Assembly: GCA_039105265.1 (NCBI GenBank)
Contig: JAPFFF010000011.1
Span: 3,720,001-3,784,000 of the forward strand
Length of the DNA stretch: 64,000 nt
Source of the DNA: Tritrichomonas musculus
Taxonomy: Eukaryota; Parabasalia; Tritrichomonadida; Tritrichomonadidae
Reading direction: 5' to 3'
Shown: piece after piece, positions 43,831-53,243 of the stretch
Layout: each line of letters opens with the position of its first letter
Numbering within the stretch: the first letter of the stretch is position 1
The notes under the pieces: model-generated
What the model was told of the DNA's origin: nothing
What the model saw: only the letters and a program-made list of their open reading frames with translations
Databases searched by the model: none
Translations under genes and position numbers: made by a program

Positions 43831-44172
43831 ATGAGCTGCTGTAAATGTTGTCTGAAATGGTTCTTCAAAATAACAATAATTCTATGCATCCTGATATTCA
43901 TTATTGCGATTCTGGCTGCGGCTGAGGAAGAAGATGAAGAAAGAAAAAGGAGAGAGCAAGAAAGTCGAGGCACATCAACAACTCAAAATTATGTTGAAAC
44001 AATTTATGTCCAAGATCCAGAACCATATTATACGAACGATTTAGATGATTATTCATGGGGAGGTTATCGGTCATCATCATCTCGATCAAGAAAAAAATCT
44101 AGAAATTCTAGAACTCCAAAAAGGAAAACAACAAGCAGAAAACGAAAAACTGGAGGTCGTCGTAGACGATAA
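43831..44172 (+). CDS. element A 113-aa membrane protein with basic tail
   Basis: Cys-rich start (MSCCKCCLKWF), one membrane helix near residues 12-32 (FKITIILCILIFIIAILAAA), an acidic-charged stretch, then a Ser/Arg/Lys-rich tail (SSSRSRKKSRNSRTPKRKTT and GGRRRR). The tail could bind DNA or be processed like core proteins of adenoviruses. The N-terminal cysteines are possible lipid-attachment sites. Start supported by TATCACTTTTTACA just before the ATG, a trichomonad-type initiator. Confidence 0.6.
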   Translation: MSCCKCCLKWFFKITIILCILIFIIAILAAAEEEDEERKRREQESRGTSTTQNYVETIYVQDPEPYYTNDLDDYSWGGYRSSSSRSRKKSRNSRTPKRKTTSRKRKTGGRRRR

Positions 44173-44246
44173 TTTGATTTAATAAACTAATTTTTCTCAT
44201 TCAAAATATTTTTTGTTTATCCTTCTCAAAAAGTTTATTTTTTTAA

Positions 44247-44510
44247 ATGCAGGGCCAACAAAGTTTACCTAGTGAAAAACAAAAAGAATTAATAAATTTA
44301 TTAAAATTCACTAGAGGTGAAATTGAAAAAACTTGTGATCAAATGATCAAAATGACTGAAGAATTCTTTGATCAAGAAATTGATTTAAAAAATGATTCTC
44401 GTCCAGAGAGACAAGAACAATTACATTCTTTACTAATGACAGTTGGGATTTTAGCAACTTCCAACAGAGAGAATTTCCAAAAATTGGAAGAAACGTTAAA
44501 GAATAAATAA
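44247..44510 (+). CDS. element A 87-aa helical protein
   Basis: A small acidic helical protein (EKQKELINLLKFTRGEIEKT). No motif, signal or membrane segment. One of a series of small plus-strand genes with short gaps. Confidence 0.5.
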   Translation: MQGQQSLPSEKQKELINLLKFTRGEIEKTCDQMIKMTEEFFDQEIDLKNDSRPERQEQLHSLLMTVGILATSNRENFQKLEETLKNK

Positions 44511-44545
44511 ACATAACCGTTTTTTAACCGCTTTCATTTTTATTT
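44511..44545 (+). promoter_or_regulatory. element A promoter with doubled AACCG
   Basis: TAACCGTTTTTTAACCGCTT then TCATTTTTATTT before the ATG at 44546. Two Myb-like AACCG sites precede the TTTCATTTT initiator. Confidence 0.6.
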
Positions 44546-44806
44546 ATGACTGTTACTGAACAAGACCTTGAATTAGAATTTAGAAAATTGTTCAAAAATG
44601 ATATCGTGTCTGATTTCCGACATTTAAAGTTATTTTTCATGTTCAAATTAAATGTTATGATCAATGATCTTGAAAATAACAATCTTGATCGATTTAAGAA
44701 AGAAGTTCATAACACACCATTTGTTTTCACAACAATGATTGAACATGATTTCTTTAATAAGATTCAAATCTACAATTCAAGAGAGAAAATTTTAACTACT
44801 CCTTAA
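44546..44806 (+). CDS. element A 86-aa protein, unknown
   Basis: Small, mostly helical and acidic, with aromatic residues (FRHLKLFFMFKLNVMINDLE). Promoter directly before the ATG supports it. No family recognised. Confidence 0.5.
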   Translation: MTVTEQDLELEFRKLFKNDIVSDFRHLKLFFMFKLNVMINDLENNNLDRFKKEVHNTPFVFTTMIEHDFFNKIQIYNSREKILTTP

Positions 44807-44970
44807 TAAATAAAAAAGATTAAATTTGTTTATTTAATTTTTTTAAAGTCCAACTGAGTCAGAGTCTGAATGGAAATTTTCAGTTGGAAATTTGGTTTGA
44901 TTTTTGTAAAAGATAATTCCAAGAGCAAGAATCATGAGAATTAGTAATGGAATAGATACAGATAAACCTA

Positions 44971-46164
44971 TTATTTTTGATACATTCTTTTGTTCAATAT
45001 CTGATGGAGAGAATTGATATGAGAAATTGAAAAAATAGGATTCAGAGAATTGATCTGATATAGTGAATTGAAAAGATTGCGAACGTGATGGTGAAAATGA
45101 TGGGTGGAATGTTGATGATGATGGTGAAAGAGATGGTGAACGTGATGGTGAACGTGATGGTGAACGTGATGGTGAAATTGATGGGCGGAATGTTGGTGAA
45201 CGTGATGATGGTGAACGTGATGGTGAAATTGATGGGCGATTTGTTGGTGAAAAGATGGGCTGAATGTTGGTGAACGTGATGGTGAAAATGATGGAGTTAA
45301 AGATGGCGAAAGAGATGGTGAAAATGTTGGTGTTTGAATTGGAGGATCTTTGAGATAGAATAACCCACGTAATCCGAGATCATTATGTTGAATAGTAATT
45401 AATAATGTTGTATCAATTGGTGAGAATGTTGGTGATTCATAAGCAATCAAAAAAGGTTTATTATTTGGTAACATTTTTTCAGGAAAGAGATAATGTTCTG
45501 AATTCCATAAAAGATCACCTTGGTAAAAAGAATTTGAATTCATAACAATTATCCAAAATTTATAACCATAAAATGTTATCTTTTTGACTCCTTCTGAAGA
45601 ACCAGAAACAAAGCATCTATGATATGGATTGTTCACATTTGATGGATCATCATCTTTATCAAACCAATTTCCACTTACAATTTCCCAGTCATTACATGGA
45701 ATATATTCAGCATTATCAGGTATTCCTTCAATTGATGGAAATAAAGATTTATTTTTTAAATATGCAATACCTCGAAATAGGGTGCTTCTATGTTGTTGAA
45801 CATTAATAATAATATTTGTTAGCATTAGGGGAAATTCATTTGATTCAAAAACAATTATCCAATCTTGTTCAACGTTGGAATATTCATTGATGAGATATTT
45901 TTGAGAATTCCAAAATAGTTCGGCCTCATCATGACGGGTAGAAATTTTTCCAATGATCCAAAATTTCCTGGCAGTAAATGATTGTTTAAGTGTTAAATTG
46001 TTTGTTGTTGCATAATTTGTCCAACATGATAAGTCATCATTTGGTATAACTGATTTCCATTCTCCATTAACAATTTCCCAATCAAAACAAGAAATCCATT
46101 CAGCATCATCAGGTATTCCTTCAATTGATGGTCGATTAATGAGTATCAAAAAGATAACGAACAT
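44971..46164 (-). pseudogene. element A surface protein with EGIPD repeats, broken
   Basis: A signal peptide-like start (MFVIFLILINRPS) is followed by two related units of about 130 residues, each with SIEGIPD.AE.I.C.DWEIV near the front and a (K)FWII strand. A Ser/Pro/Phe repeat (SPSLSPSLTPSFSPSRSP) follows; such stalks are typical of surface proteins. It looks broken, with about one break. Most likely a type I membrane or secreted protein used in host contact, but this is inferred. Divergent from the gene at 46217. Confidence 0.6.
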
Positions 46165-46216
46165 TTAATAAAAATGAAAGCGGTTAAAACGGTTATGTCA
46201 GACCACTATTTTATTA
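46165..46216. promoter_or_regulatory. bidirectional promoter, doubled Myb-like core
   Basis: The centre reads GCGGTTAAAACGGTTATG. To the left (minus strand) it leads into TTTCATTTTTATTAA and the ATG at 46164; to the right into TCAGACCACTATTTTATTA and the ATG at 46217. Confidence 0.65.
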
Positions 46217-46519
46217 ATGCATACAAGTGATAGTGAAGACGGTTGGGATACAATGCATGAATCCATAGAAGAATCAAAAAGTCAAAATGAAATGTTTAAA
46301 ATGAACATTGGCAGCTTGGAAGAAACAAGGGAGAAAATAAAAGAAACGATGGATGGCCTACATGAGATTCTGGTTTCACAAATCAACCTCCAATATCAAT
46401 TCCAAAATTATCAGAAAGCTCTCAATAAGAAAATGAATGAAGTTATTGATAGTTTCGATAACAAAGAAGAATTAAAACAAAAATTGGAAGAACTCCAAGA
46501 AATAATTAACAAAGGTTAA
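46217..46519 (+). CDS. element A 100-aa coiled-coil protein
   Basis: Acidic start (MHTSDSEDGWDTMHESIEES), then a long coiled coil to the end (ETREKIKETMDGLHEILVSQ, KEELKQKLEELQEIINKG). Likely an oligomer. No family recognised. Confidence 0.55.
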   Translation: MHTSDSEDGWDTMHESIEESKSQNEMFKMNIGSLEETREKIKETMDGLHEILVSQINLQYQFQNYQKALNKKMNEVIDSFDNKEELKQKLEELQEIINKG

Positions 46520-46539
46520 ATAAATAAAGAAATAATTTT

Positions 46540-46827
46540 TTACTCTTTCAATATGACTGATAATTTTATTTTTTTCGATGTGGTTGATTTTTTTTGTTCG
46601 ATGAAGTTGATTAAGGTTTGAGTGTTTTGAATTACTTCAGCTTTTTTGGATTCATATTTTTGTTTCTCTTTCTCTAATTCCTCTAGGAAACTTTCATAAT
46701 CAGGATCATTCTTCAATTTCATAATCTCTATATCTAATTCTTCAACAGTATGTATTTGTCTAATTAATTCATCAATTGAACTATTCAAATTTTCTTTGAG
46801 TAGATTCAAACTATGAGGAGGCAACAT
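46540..46827 (-). CDS. element A 95-aa coiled-coil protein
   Basis: Nearly all helical (HSLNLLKENLNSSIDELIRQ and FLEELEKEKQKYESKKAEVI) with a short basic end. Divergent from the gene at 46866 through a shared promoter. Similar in style to its neighbours but without clear sequence match. Confidence 0.55.
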   Translation of the reverse strand: MLPPHSLNLLKENLNSSIDELIRQIHTVEELDIEIMKLKNDPDYESFLEELEKEKQKYESKKAEVIQNTQTLINFIEQKKSTTSKKIKLSVILKE

Positions 46828-46865
46828 TTAAAAAAATGAATAACGGTTTTGACACTTCACTTTTT
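46828..46865. promoter_or_regulatory. bidirectional promoter that sets the start at 46866
   Basis: AACGGTTTTGACACTTCACT then TTTT directly before the ATG at 46866. An in-frame ATG at 46836 lies upstream of the promoter motif and is therefore rejected. The minus strand reads AACCGTTATTCATTTTTTTA before the ATG at 46827. Confidence 0.7.
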
Positions 46866-47270
46866 ATGAAGAGAGTTCCTCAAGTTGTATTTCAAAATTT
46901 AATAGAGGACAAGAAAGATAAACTCAAAAAATCAATGAGTGAATTCTATGATGCTATGAATCGTTTGGCTGAAGCAAAAGTAAAAGAGAAAGATATTTCT
47001 TTTTGTCAACGGTATAATGGTGAAGATTTACGCAACTTATATATTCTCAAAAGAGATATCGAAGATATACAAATTGATTCAATTATTGAAGATCATGAAA
47101 AAATAAAAACTGAACTTGAGACAGAAGAGAAATCAGCATGGAAAGAATATCAAGATAGTTTTGATCAATACAAAGTTCAAAAAAGAGCTTTAATAGCTGA
47201 AATAAGTTCTTTTCAAAAATTTCTAATGGATGATGATGAGTCCATCCATGATTCAATATTAAACATTTGA
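46866..47270 (+). CDS. element A 134-aa coiled-coil protein
   Basis: Start at 46866 (MKRVPQVVFQNLIEDKKDKL), right after the initiator. Helical throughout with several charged heptads and an acidic end (MDDDESIHDSILNI). No motif. It is followed by the KilA-N gene. Confidence 0.55.
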   Translation: MKRVPQVVFQNLIEDKKDKLKKSMSEFYDAMNRLAEAKVKEKDISFCQRYNGEDLRNLYILKRDIEDIQIDSIIEDHEKIKTELETEEKSAWKEYQDSFDQYKVQKRALIAEISSFQKFLMDDDESIHDSILNI

Positions 47271-47315
47271 ATTTAATTTATCTTTTTATTTTTTTATCCT
47301 CTTACAAAAACAAAA

Positions 47316-48023
47316 ATGATAGTAGAGCCAATAAATGAAAATTATGAATGGTTACAATATAATGAACATTTACGGATTATACGTTCAAAGAAAGATAATA
47401 TGTTTCAAGCAAATAGTATAATTAGTGCTTGTCAATCAACAAAGAAAATTAAGCATTGGAATGAAAATAAACAAACAAAGGAGTTATTTCAATTTATTTC
47501 TGAGTCAGTCGGAATTCCGCCCGACCAAAAGTTATTAGAAAATCGACCAAATTTACCGAATAATTTGAAAGGAATTTATATTCATAAATTATTAGTAAAT
47601 CATATAGCAATTTGGGCTTCACCTACTTATTCATTCTTTGTTCTAAAATTATTAGATGAGTATTTTGAAAAACAAAGACAAGAACAAAAACCAAGATTAG
47701 TACCTAAAAATAGAGAATATGATTATAAATTCTTAATTTGGTTAGAAGAATTAAAAGATAATCCAGAAAAAGTTAAATTACATTTAGTCAAACGTCATAA
47801 AGATTATTATCGTGATATCAAACCAAAAGAAAAAAATCAATGGTATTTCAAAGATAATATGCCAATAGCTATGACACCAAATAGAGATATAAAAGATATT
47901 ATTCGTAAGAATTTTGGTACAAATGATGTTTCAATTTATAGTTCTATCATTACTGCTTCAAAAACATGTTTAGATAAATTAAAGAGGTTAATAGATGAAT
48001 ATATTAGTCATTATCAGGAATGA
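47316..48023 (+). CDS. element A KilA-N domain protein
   Basis: 235 residues, the counterpart of the B gene at 33039-33782. Shared parts: NRPNLPNNLKGIYIHKLLVN, HIAIWASPTYSF, KLLDEYFEKQRQ, KLHLVKRHKDYY and NRDIKDIIRKNFG. KilA-N is a DNA-binding domain of phages and large DNA viruses. In both elements it lies on the side of the polymerase gene. Probably a regulator of element transcription or replication. Confidence 0.8.
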   Translation: MIVEPINENYEWLQYNEHLRIIRSKKDNMFQANSIISACQSTKKIKHWNENKQTKELFQFISESVGIPPDQKLLENRPNLPNNLKGIYIHKLLVNHIAIWASPTYSFFVLKLLDEYFEKQRQEQKPRLVPKNREYDYKFLIWLEELKDNPEKVKLHLVKRHKDYYRDIKPKEKNQWYFKDNMPIAMTPNRDIKDIIRKNFGTNDVSIYSSIITASKTCLDKLKRLIDEYISHYQE

Positions 48024-48058
48024 GATAAAAAACGGTTTTGACACTTCATTATTTTTAA
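48024..48058 (+). promoter_or_regulatory. element A promoter, GGTTTTGACA type
   Basis: AACGGTTTTGACACTTCATT then ATTTTTAA before the ATG at 48059. Confidence 0.7.
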
Positions 48059-48319
48059 ATGAGTGAACCTGACTTTTTCGAAGAGAAGAAAAAGATTGAT
48101 GATCAAACAAGAGATTTTCTATCGAATGTTCGAAATGATTTGAATATAACGAAAGTTCTCATGCAAAAAATAAATTCTCAACTTGATGAATTAACTTCAA
48201 GATTGGAACGTTTAGAAAGTTCTGTCCAAAGAATTGATCGAAAAGTTGCTGAACGTGGTGTTCAAATCGAACAATTAATAAAAGACGTTTTCGTTCTTCA
48301 ATTAACTCGACCTAAATAA
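48059..48319 (+). CDS. element A 86-aa coiled-coil protein
   Basis: A classic coiled coil over most of its length (MQKINSQLDELTSRLERLES and VQRIDRKVAERGVQIEQLIK), probably a trimer or dimer. Its pattern recalls short bacteriophage structural trimers, but there is no family match I recognise. Confidence 0.6.
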   Translation: MSEPDFFEEKKKIDDQTRDFLSNVRNDLNITKVLMQKINSQLDELTSRLERLESSVQRIDRKVAERGVQIEQLIKDVFVLQLTRPK

Positions 48320-48333
48320 ACATTTTCTTTTTA

Positions 48334-48381
48334 ATTAACGGTTTTGACAGACCATTATTTTTATTGTAAAAGAAAGTTAAC
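48334..48381 (+). promoter_or_regulatory. element A promoter before the polymerase region
   Basis: AACGGTTTTGACAGACCATT then ATTTTTATTG, 30 bases before the ATG at 48382. The GACAGACCA variant also occurs at 46,195 and (reversed) at 52,225. Confidence 0.65.
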
Positions 48382-48732
48382 ATGACAACAACTATTAGAG
48401 CGAATCCTAACAGATTAATGGAGATTTATAATCTCTTAACGAATGGTAAAGAAACGTTTAAAGAATTCTCTAAAAAGAATGGGGATCGGAGTAAAGAAAT
48501 ATTAAATGAGTATATTATACAAAAAGTTAAAGAAAATGGTTACGATGGAAAATTGAATGGAGATTCAATATTTTGGTTCGTTAAAGGTTTAACTCATTCA
48601 AATCTCCCTCAATATTTAAATCAACCCCAGAACCAAAACCAGAAAAAGAATTTACTGAACCCCCACCTAGTGCGAATGTCAGTGAGCCAAAAACAATTGA
48701 GCCAGAAAAATCAAATTTACGTGAAATCATAG
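48382..48732 (+). CDS. element A 116-aa open frame before the polymerase
   Basis: Starts MTTTIRANPNRLMEIYNLLT, with a folded-looking first 75 residues and a Gln/Asn-rich end. It has a good promoter. It may be a free small protein or the beginning of the polymerase gene, which has no ATG of its own; the sequence alone does not settle this. Confidence 0.4.
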   Translation: MTTTIRANPNRLMEIYNLLTNGKETFKEFSKKNGDRSKEILNEYIIQKVKENGYDGKLNGDSIFWFVKGLTHSNLPQYLNQPQNQNQKKNLLNPHLVRMSVSQKQLSQKNQIYVKS

Positions 48733-48755
48733 AAAAAGCTCCGCCAAATGTACCT

Positions 48756-51700
48756 TTGAGAAAATTAGTTCCACCGCATCCAGAGCCAAAATCAAATGAA
48801 TATGAACCAAAAAGAACAACTGATCCTTATTTCTTAAATATTCAGAATTCAATTAGACCTCATTCAAAAGATGATTCATTTATTCAATTCATGAAAATAA
48901 ATAATGAAAATGATCAAGATAGAATTGTTGATGGTTATATAAAAATGTTAAATGATTCACCAACTGATTGGAGAATTAATTTTGAACAATTAAATGATTA
49001 TGGTCGAAAGAAATTATTTCCATTCTTAAGAAAGAAATTTGAAAATGAAATAGGTGAATTAGCTGCAACAGAAAAATATAAATTATCTTATTCAGTTGGA
49101 GGTCAATGGCATTCTGTACCTTTAAATGGAAAAACTTATGAAGAATTATTAAAGAATTTAACAGAAGAGAATTTCATTTATCAAATTGAAAAGAATCCAG
49201 GTTGGGAATATGATTTAGAAGGTCAAAGATTGCCTGAATTTTCATTATTTTCTCAAATCAAATTTAGTATATTAAAACATCCAAAACATAAAAATACAGT
49301 CGATGGAGGATTCTTTAAATATTTATTAAAACCTGGTTGTCCAAAAGTATTAATTGATTACCTCGTTCGATTACAAATATTTGATAGTTTAATTAATGAA
49401 AAGACAAAGAAAATAAAAGAAGAATTAAATGATTGTTGTTTCATTTATGCTTTACAACAAACTGGAAATTATTCAGAATCATTATTAAATCAAATTAGAT
49501 TAAGGATTCAAAATAGATATTTATCACAAAGTAGTATTAATCATTTATGTGAAGAATTTAATATTCATCTTAATTTAACTTATATTGATGATAATTCTGT
49601 TGCTCAAAAACAATCTGTACGTTCAATGGATAAAGGTAAAAGAAAAACATATATGGGTATACAAAAAGCTGAACCAGAACGAACTCATAAATTCAATGTA
49701 TATCAAAAACATTATTTCATCGAAGAAAAGACTCCATTTACATATTATTATATCAAAAATATTGAAAAGTTAGATGAAGACAAATATAATAAAGATTGGA
49801 TTACAGATCATTGGACAAAAGGTAGATCATTTATAACTTCTTCAAACTTGATTAGAGAATTATTTAAGAAAAATTATTTCATTCCAATTAATTATTCACA
49901 AGAACATTTATTACATTCAATATTTTATAATGAAATTGATCAAGATATTTCAAATACTACATTAGAATATAAAGATGAATATTGTTGTAAATTAATTGAA
50001 CCAAAAACAAAAATAATCAAACAAGTAGAAACTTCTTATTGGTTTTGTGATTTTGAATCTGATACAAGTTCAAAAATTCATATTCCATTCTTATGTTGTT
50101 TACATTCATTAGATGGGAAAATTAAGAAAGAATTCTTAGGTGAAAAATGTAATATAAATCTATTGAAATATTTACCTACTGATTCAATTTGTTATTTTCA
50201 TAATTTGGCTTATGATATTAGAATGATTTTACAAAACAATAATCAAAATATAAAAATATTATCATCAATTATTAAAGGAAATCAATGTTTTAATATGACT
50301 TTGAAATTTGAGAACAAAAAGATAACATTTAAAGATAGTTATCCAATTTTCTCTTGCAAGCTATCTAATCTACCATTAATGTTTAATATTCCTTGTGAAA
50401 AAGAAATTTTCCCATACAAATATTATACATTTGAAAGATTAAGAACAAATAAAGGTCAAATTAATGAAGCAGGTAAAGAAGAAGATAAAACATGGACTGA
50501 ACAAGATTATCAATTATTTCGTTCAAATATTAACAAAATTAAGGGATGCCGTTTAAGTAATAATGAATTTGATATGTGGAAATATGCATTATTTTATTGT
50601 CATCAAGATGTTCGAATATTAAGAGAAAGTTTTGTTAAATTTAGACAAGGTTTCATTCAAGATTTCAAAATCGATCCATTCAAATATATTTCAATTTCTT
50701 CTTTAGCTAATGATGTATTTAATCATAAAGTTTATTATGGTCATGATTTATATTCAGTAGGTGGAATTGTTAGGAAATTTTGTTCATATGCTGTTTATGG
50801 AGGTAGATGTATGACTGCTTATAACAAAAAGTGGCATATCACTGAAAAATTAGCAGATTTTGACGCGGTTAGTTTATATCCTTCAGCAATTCATAGATTA
50901 TATACCGTTCAAGGAAAACCAGTAGTAATATCCAAAACAGAATTAAATTATGAATTTTTATCAAAACAAGGTGCATATATAGTAGAAATTTTAGTTACTG
51001 GAATTCATAAACATTATCCATTTCCATTAATCGTTAAGAAAACAAAAGATGGTAACCTTAATGATGATAAATTCGATAAACCTTTCAAAATGATTGTCGA
51101 TAATATTTATTTAGAAGATCTCATTGAATTTCAAAAAATAGATTTCGAATTAATTAGAGGTTATTATTGGCCTGGAAAAAGAGAATATCATATCCAAAAA
51201 GAAATTCAAAAAATATTTGAGAAAAGATTAGAATATAAAAGTCAAGACAATCCTTTACAAAATTTATATAAATTAATTATGAATAGTTGTTATGGTAAAA
51301 CTATTGAAAGACCTATTGAAAAAGATTTTAAATACATTAATGATCAAGATACTTTAGATAATTATTGGATCAAAAATTATAACAAAATTGTTGAAGATAT
51401 TGAATTACAAAATAATATGCATGCTGTTAGAATATTGAGACCAATTGATAAACATTTTAATTTTTCATTATTAGGTATTCATGTATTAAGTATGTCAAAA
51501 AGAATCATGAATGAAGTGATGTGTCTTGCATTTGATATTGGTTGCCATATTTATTATCAGGATACTGATTCAATGCATATTGAAATAAATGATTTACCAA
51601 AATTACAAAAAGCTTATAAAGAAAAATATAATCGAGAACTCATAGGTAAATATTTAGGTCAATTCCATTCAGATTTTCCAACTATAAATGGTCACAAAGA

Positions 51701-52031
51701 AATGCCAGAATCAATTGAATCATACTTTTTGATGAAAAAGATGTATATTGATAAGTTACAAGATTCTACAGGTGAAATTGATTATATGACTCGTGGGAAA
51801 GGATTAACTGAACAATCTATTAAATATGCTTATAAGAATGAATTTGATAATGATCCAATGAAATTATATAAATATTTATACGAAGGGAATCAACAAACAT
51901 TTGATCTTACAAAAGGTCAACCATGTTTCCAAATGAATAAAAATATGACTGTATCAACCTTAAATGAATTCAAAAGAAGAATATCAACACCATATAAAGA
52001 AGGAAAGAGAGAAAAATATTTTGAATATTAA
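48756..52031 (+). pseudogene. element A DNA polymerase B
   Basis: About 1,090 residues. The exonuclease motif WFCDFESDTS lies near residue 428, motif A DFDAVSLYPSAIHR near 701, motif B KLIMNSCYGKTI near 838 and motif C YYQDTDSMHIEI near 932, as in protein-primed family B polymerases. There is no HNH insert, and the spacing differs from the B polymerase, so the two are distant. The start of the gene is unresolved and it looks broken, with about one break. It replicated element A together with the SF3 helicase. Confidence 0.82.
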
Positions 52032-52041
52032 TGATTGTTTA

Positions 52042-52221
52042 CTAACCCAATATATTTAACCAAAAGTAGAGAAGGTTCAAGCAAATGTTAATAATTACGA
52101 TCATAACAACAATCCATAAACACCAATTCGGAGGTGGAGAATCACAACAATAATCATCGTTGTGGTCAATTCTTTCACTTTGAGATTGATCAATTAAAGG
52201 TTGAGTTGTTTGGTTTGACAT
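52042..52221 (-). CDS. element A 59-aa membrane protein
   Basis: Starts MSNQTTQPLIDQSQSERIDH, then an acidic stretch with two cysteines (DDYCCDSPPP) and a membrane helix (WIVVMIVIINICLNLLYFWL). It is too short for many gene finders. A bidirectional promoter separates it from the gene at 52272. Likely sits in a cell or virion membrane. Confidence 0.6.
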   Translation of the reverse strand: MSNQTTQPLIDQSQSERIDHNDDYCCDSPPPNWCLWIVVMIVIINICLNLLYFWLNILG

Positions 52222-52271
52222 TAATAAAAATGGTCTGTCAAAACCGATCTAACCGTTTTCATTTTTTATTT
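52222..52271. promoter_or_regulatory. bidirectional promoter with three Myb-like cores
   Basis: The plus strand reads ATCTAACCGTTTTCATTTTT before the ATG at 52272. The minus strand reads GGTTTTGACAGACCATTTTT before the ATG at 52221. CCGATC, AACCG and the reversed GGTTTTGACA lie in the shared centre. Confidence 0.7.
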
Positions 52272-52532
52272 ATGTTATTTGTATTAATATTGTTACCAAT
52301 AATTGATGCTTTGTCAAATCTCCATCCTTCGAAGGAAGATTTTTTCAAATATCTGCAAGCATTAGATCAATTGAATACGGATGCCAGAAATCTTCGATTA
52401 GAGATTCAAGGTAACGAGCATTACATTTTTAAGAAAAAGGAAAGTCTTCAAATAGTGGAAGAGAATATCAAGGTAATGAAAAAAAGAATCCAAGAGTACA
52501 TCAAAAATAACCCCAATGACTTTGATCTTTGA
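52272..52532 (+). CDS. element A 86-aa secreted coiled-coil protein
   Basis: The start at 52272 is set by the promoter; an open frame further up crosses it. A signal peptide (MLFVLILLPIIDALS) precedes a helical, charged mature part with coiled-coil heptads (LQIVEENIKVMKKRIQEYIK). Likely secreted or surface-bound. No family recognised. Confidence 0.6.
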   Translation: MLFVLILLPIIDALSNLHPSKEDFFKYLQALDQLNTDARNLRLEIQGNEHYIFKKKESLQIVEENIKVMKKRIQEYIKNNPNDFDL

Positions 52533-52589
52533 GAATAAACAATAAGCTTTTTTAATTTTTTTTAATTTTTTATTTTGTCTCAAAAATAT

Positions 52590-52916
52590 ATGACAAAGAC
52601 TAGGATCCGTTGGAATACTCAAAAAGTGAGAGAAGAAATGGCTAAAGAAAATTGTATATTATTAGATGATTACAAAAGAGGAGATATTCGTATTCATTAT
52701 TTATATGAAGGTAATGAATTTTCAGTAAGGTGGTCAGATTGGATGAAAAAAGATAGGCCATCAAGACCACATTTGAAAGGAGGAAATAGAAAAATAACAA
52801 AATCAAAGAGTGTTGATAACTTAAATAAAACTTTTGAAGATCCTGAAAATGGAGAAGAGGAAAATGAAAATGAAGAAGATTTTAATGAGATAGAAAATGA
52901 ATTACATCAAGAATGA
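52590..52916 (+). CDS. element A protein with KENCIL-HYxYEG domain
   Basis: 108 residues from the ATG at 52590. The first 60 contain MAKENCILLDDYKRGDIRIH, YLYEGNEFSVRWSDW and RPHLKGG, one copy of the domain repeated in the B protein at 39672. A basic linker and an acidic tail (EEENENEEDFNEIENELHQE) follow. Probably DNA-binding. Presence in both elements marks it as a family gene. Confidence 0.6.
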   Translation: MTKTRIRWNTQKVREEMAKENCILLDDYKRGDIRIHYLYEGNEFSVRWSDWMKKDRPSRPHLKGGNRKITKSKSVDNLNKTFEDPENGEEENENEEDFNEIENELHQE

Positions 52917-53010
52917 ACTCATTAATATGTTAGAGCAATTTATATTAGAGAAGTTAGAAGTTGGAAATAGGTTTGATGTGAACTTTTTCTAGAATTTTGC
53001 AAAATCAAAA

Positions 53011-53184
53011 ATGCCACCAAAAAGAACGAAAATGTCAAAAATCCCGCCAGAATTATTGTATTTAATCGAAAAACAAATAAGAAAAAGAAGCAAACCAACA
53101 CGAAAAACAACAACAACACCAAGAAAAGCGAGATCAAATAAAGGAATCAAAAGATCAGGCGTAAAAAGAACAAGAAAAAGATAA
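53011..53184 (+). CDS. element A 57-aa very basic protein
   Basis: Starts MPPKRTKMSKIPPELLYLIE and continues with Arg, Lys and Thr (SKPTRKTTTTPRKARSNKG) to an RTRKR end. About 40 percent of residues are basic. Similar in style to the small DNA-condensing core proteins of adenoviruses. First of a run of basic proteins. Confidence 0.55.
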   Translation: MPPKRTKMSKIPPELLYLIEKQIRKRSKPTRKTTTTPRKARSNKGIKRSGVKRTRKR

Positions 53185-53243
53185 AAAAAAAAGAAAAAAT
53201 ATTTTTATTTTTTGATAATTTAATGAAAAATCAAAAATAAACA

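Noticed and set aside
45085-45273. Met/Val-rich plus-strand open frame
   Set aside because: It is the antisense of the Ser-Pro repeat of the surface protein gene.
46836-46865. Upstream ATG for the coiled-coil gene
   Set aside because: The GGTTTTGACA and TTCACTTTTT promoter lies between it and the ATG at 46866.
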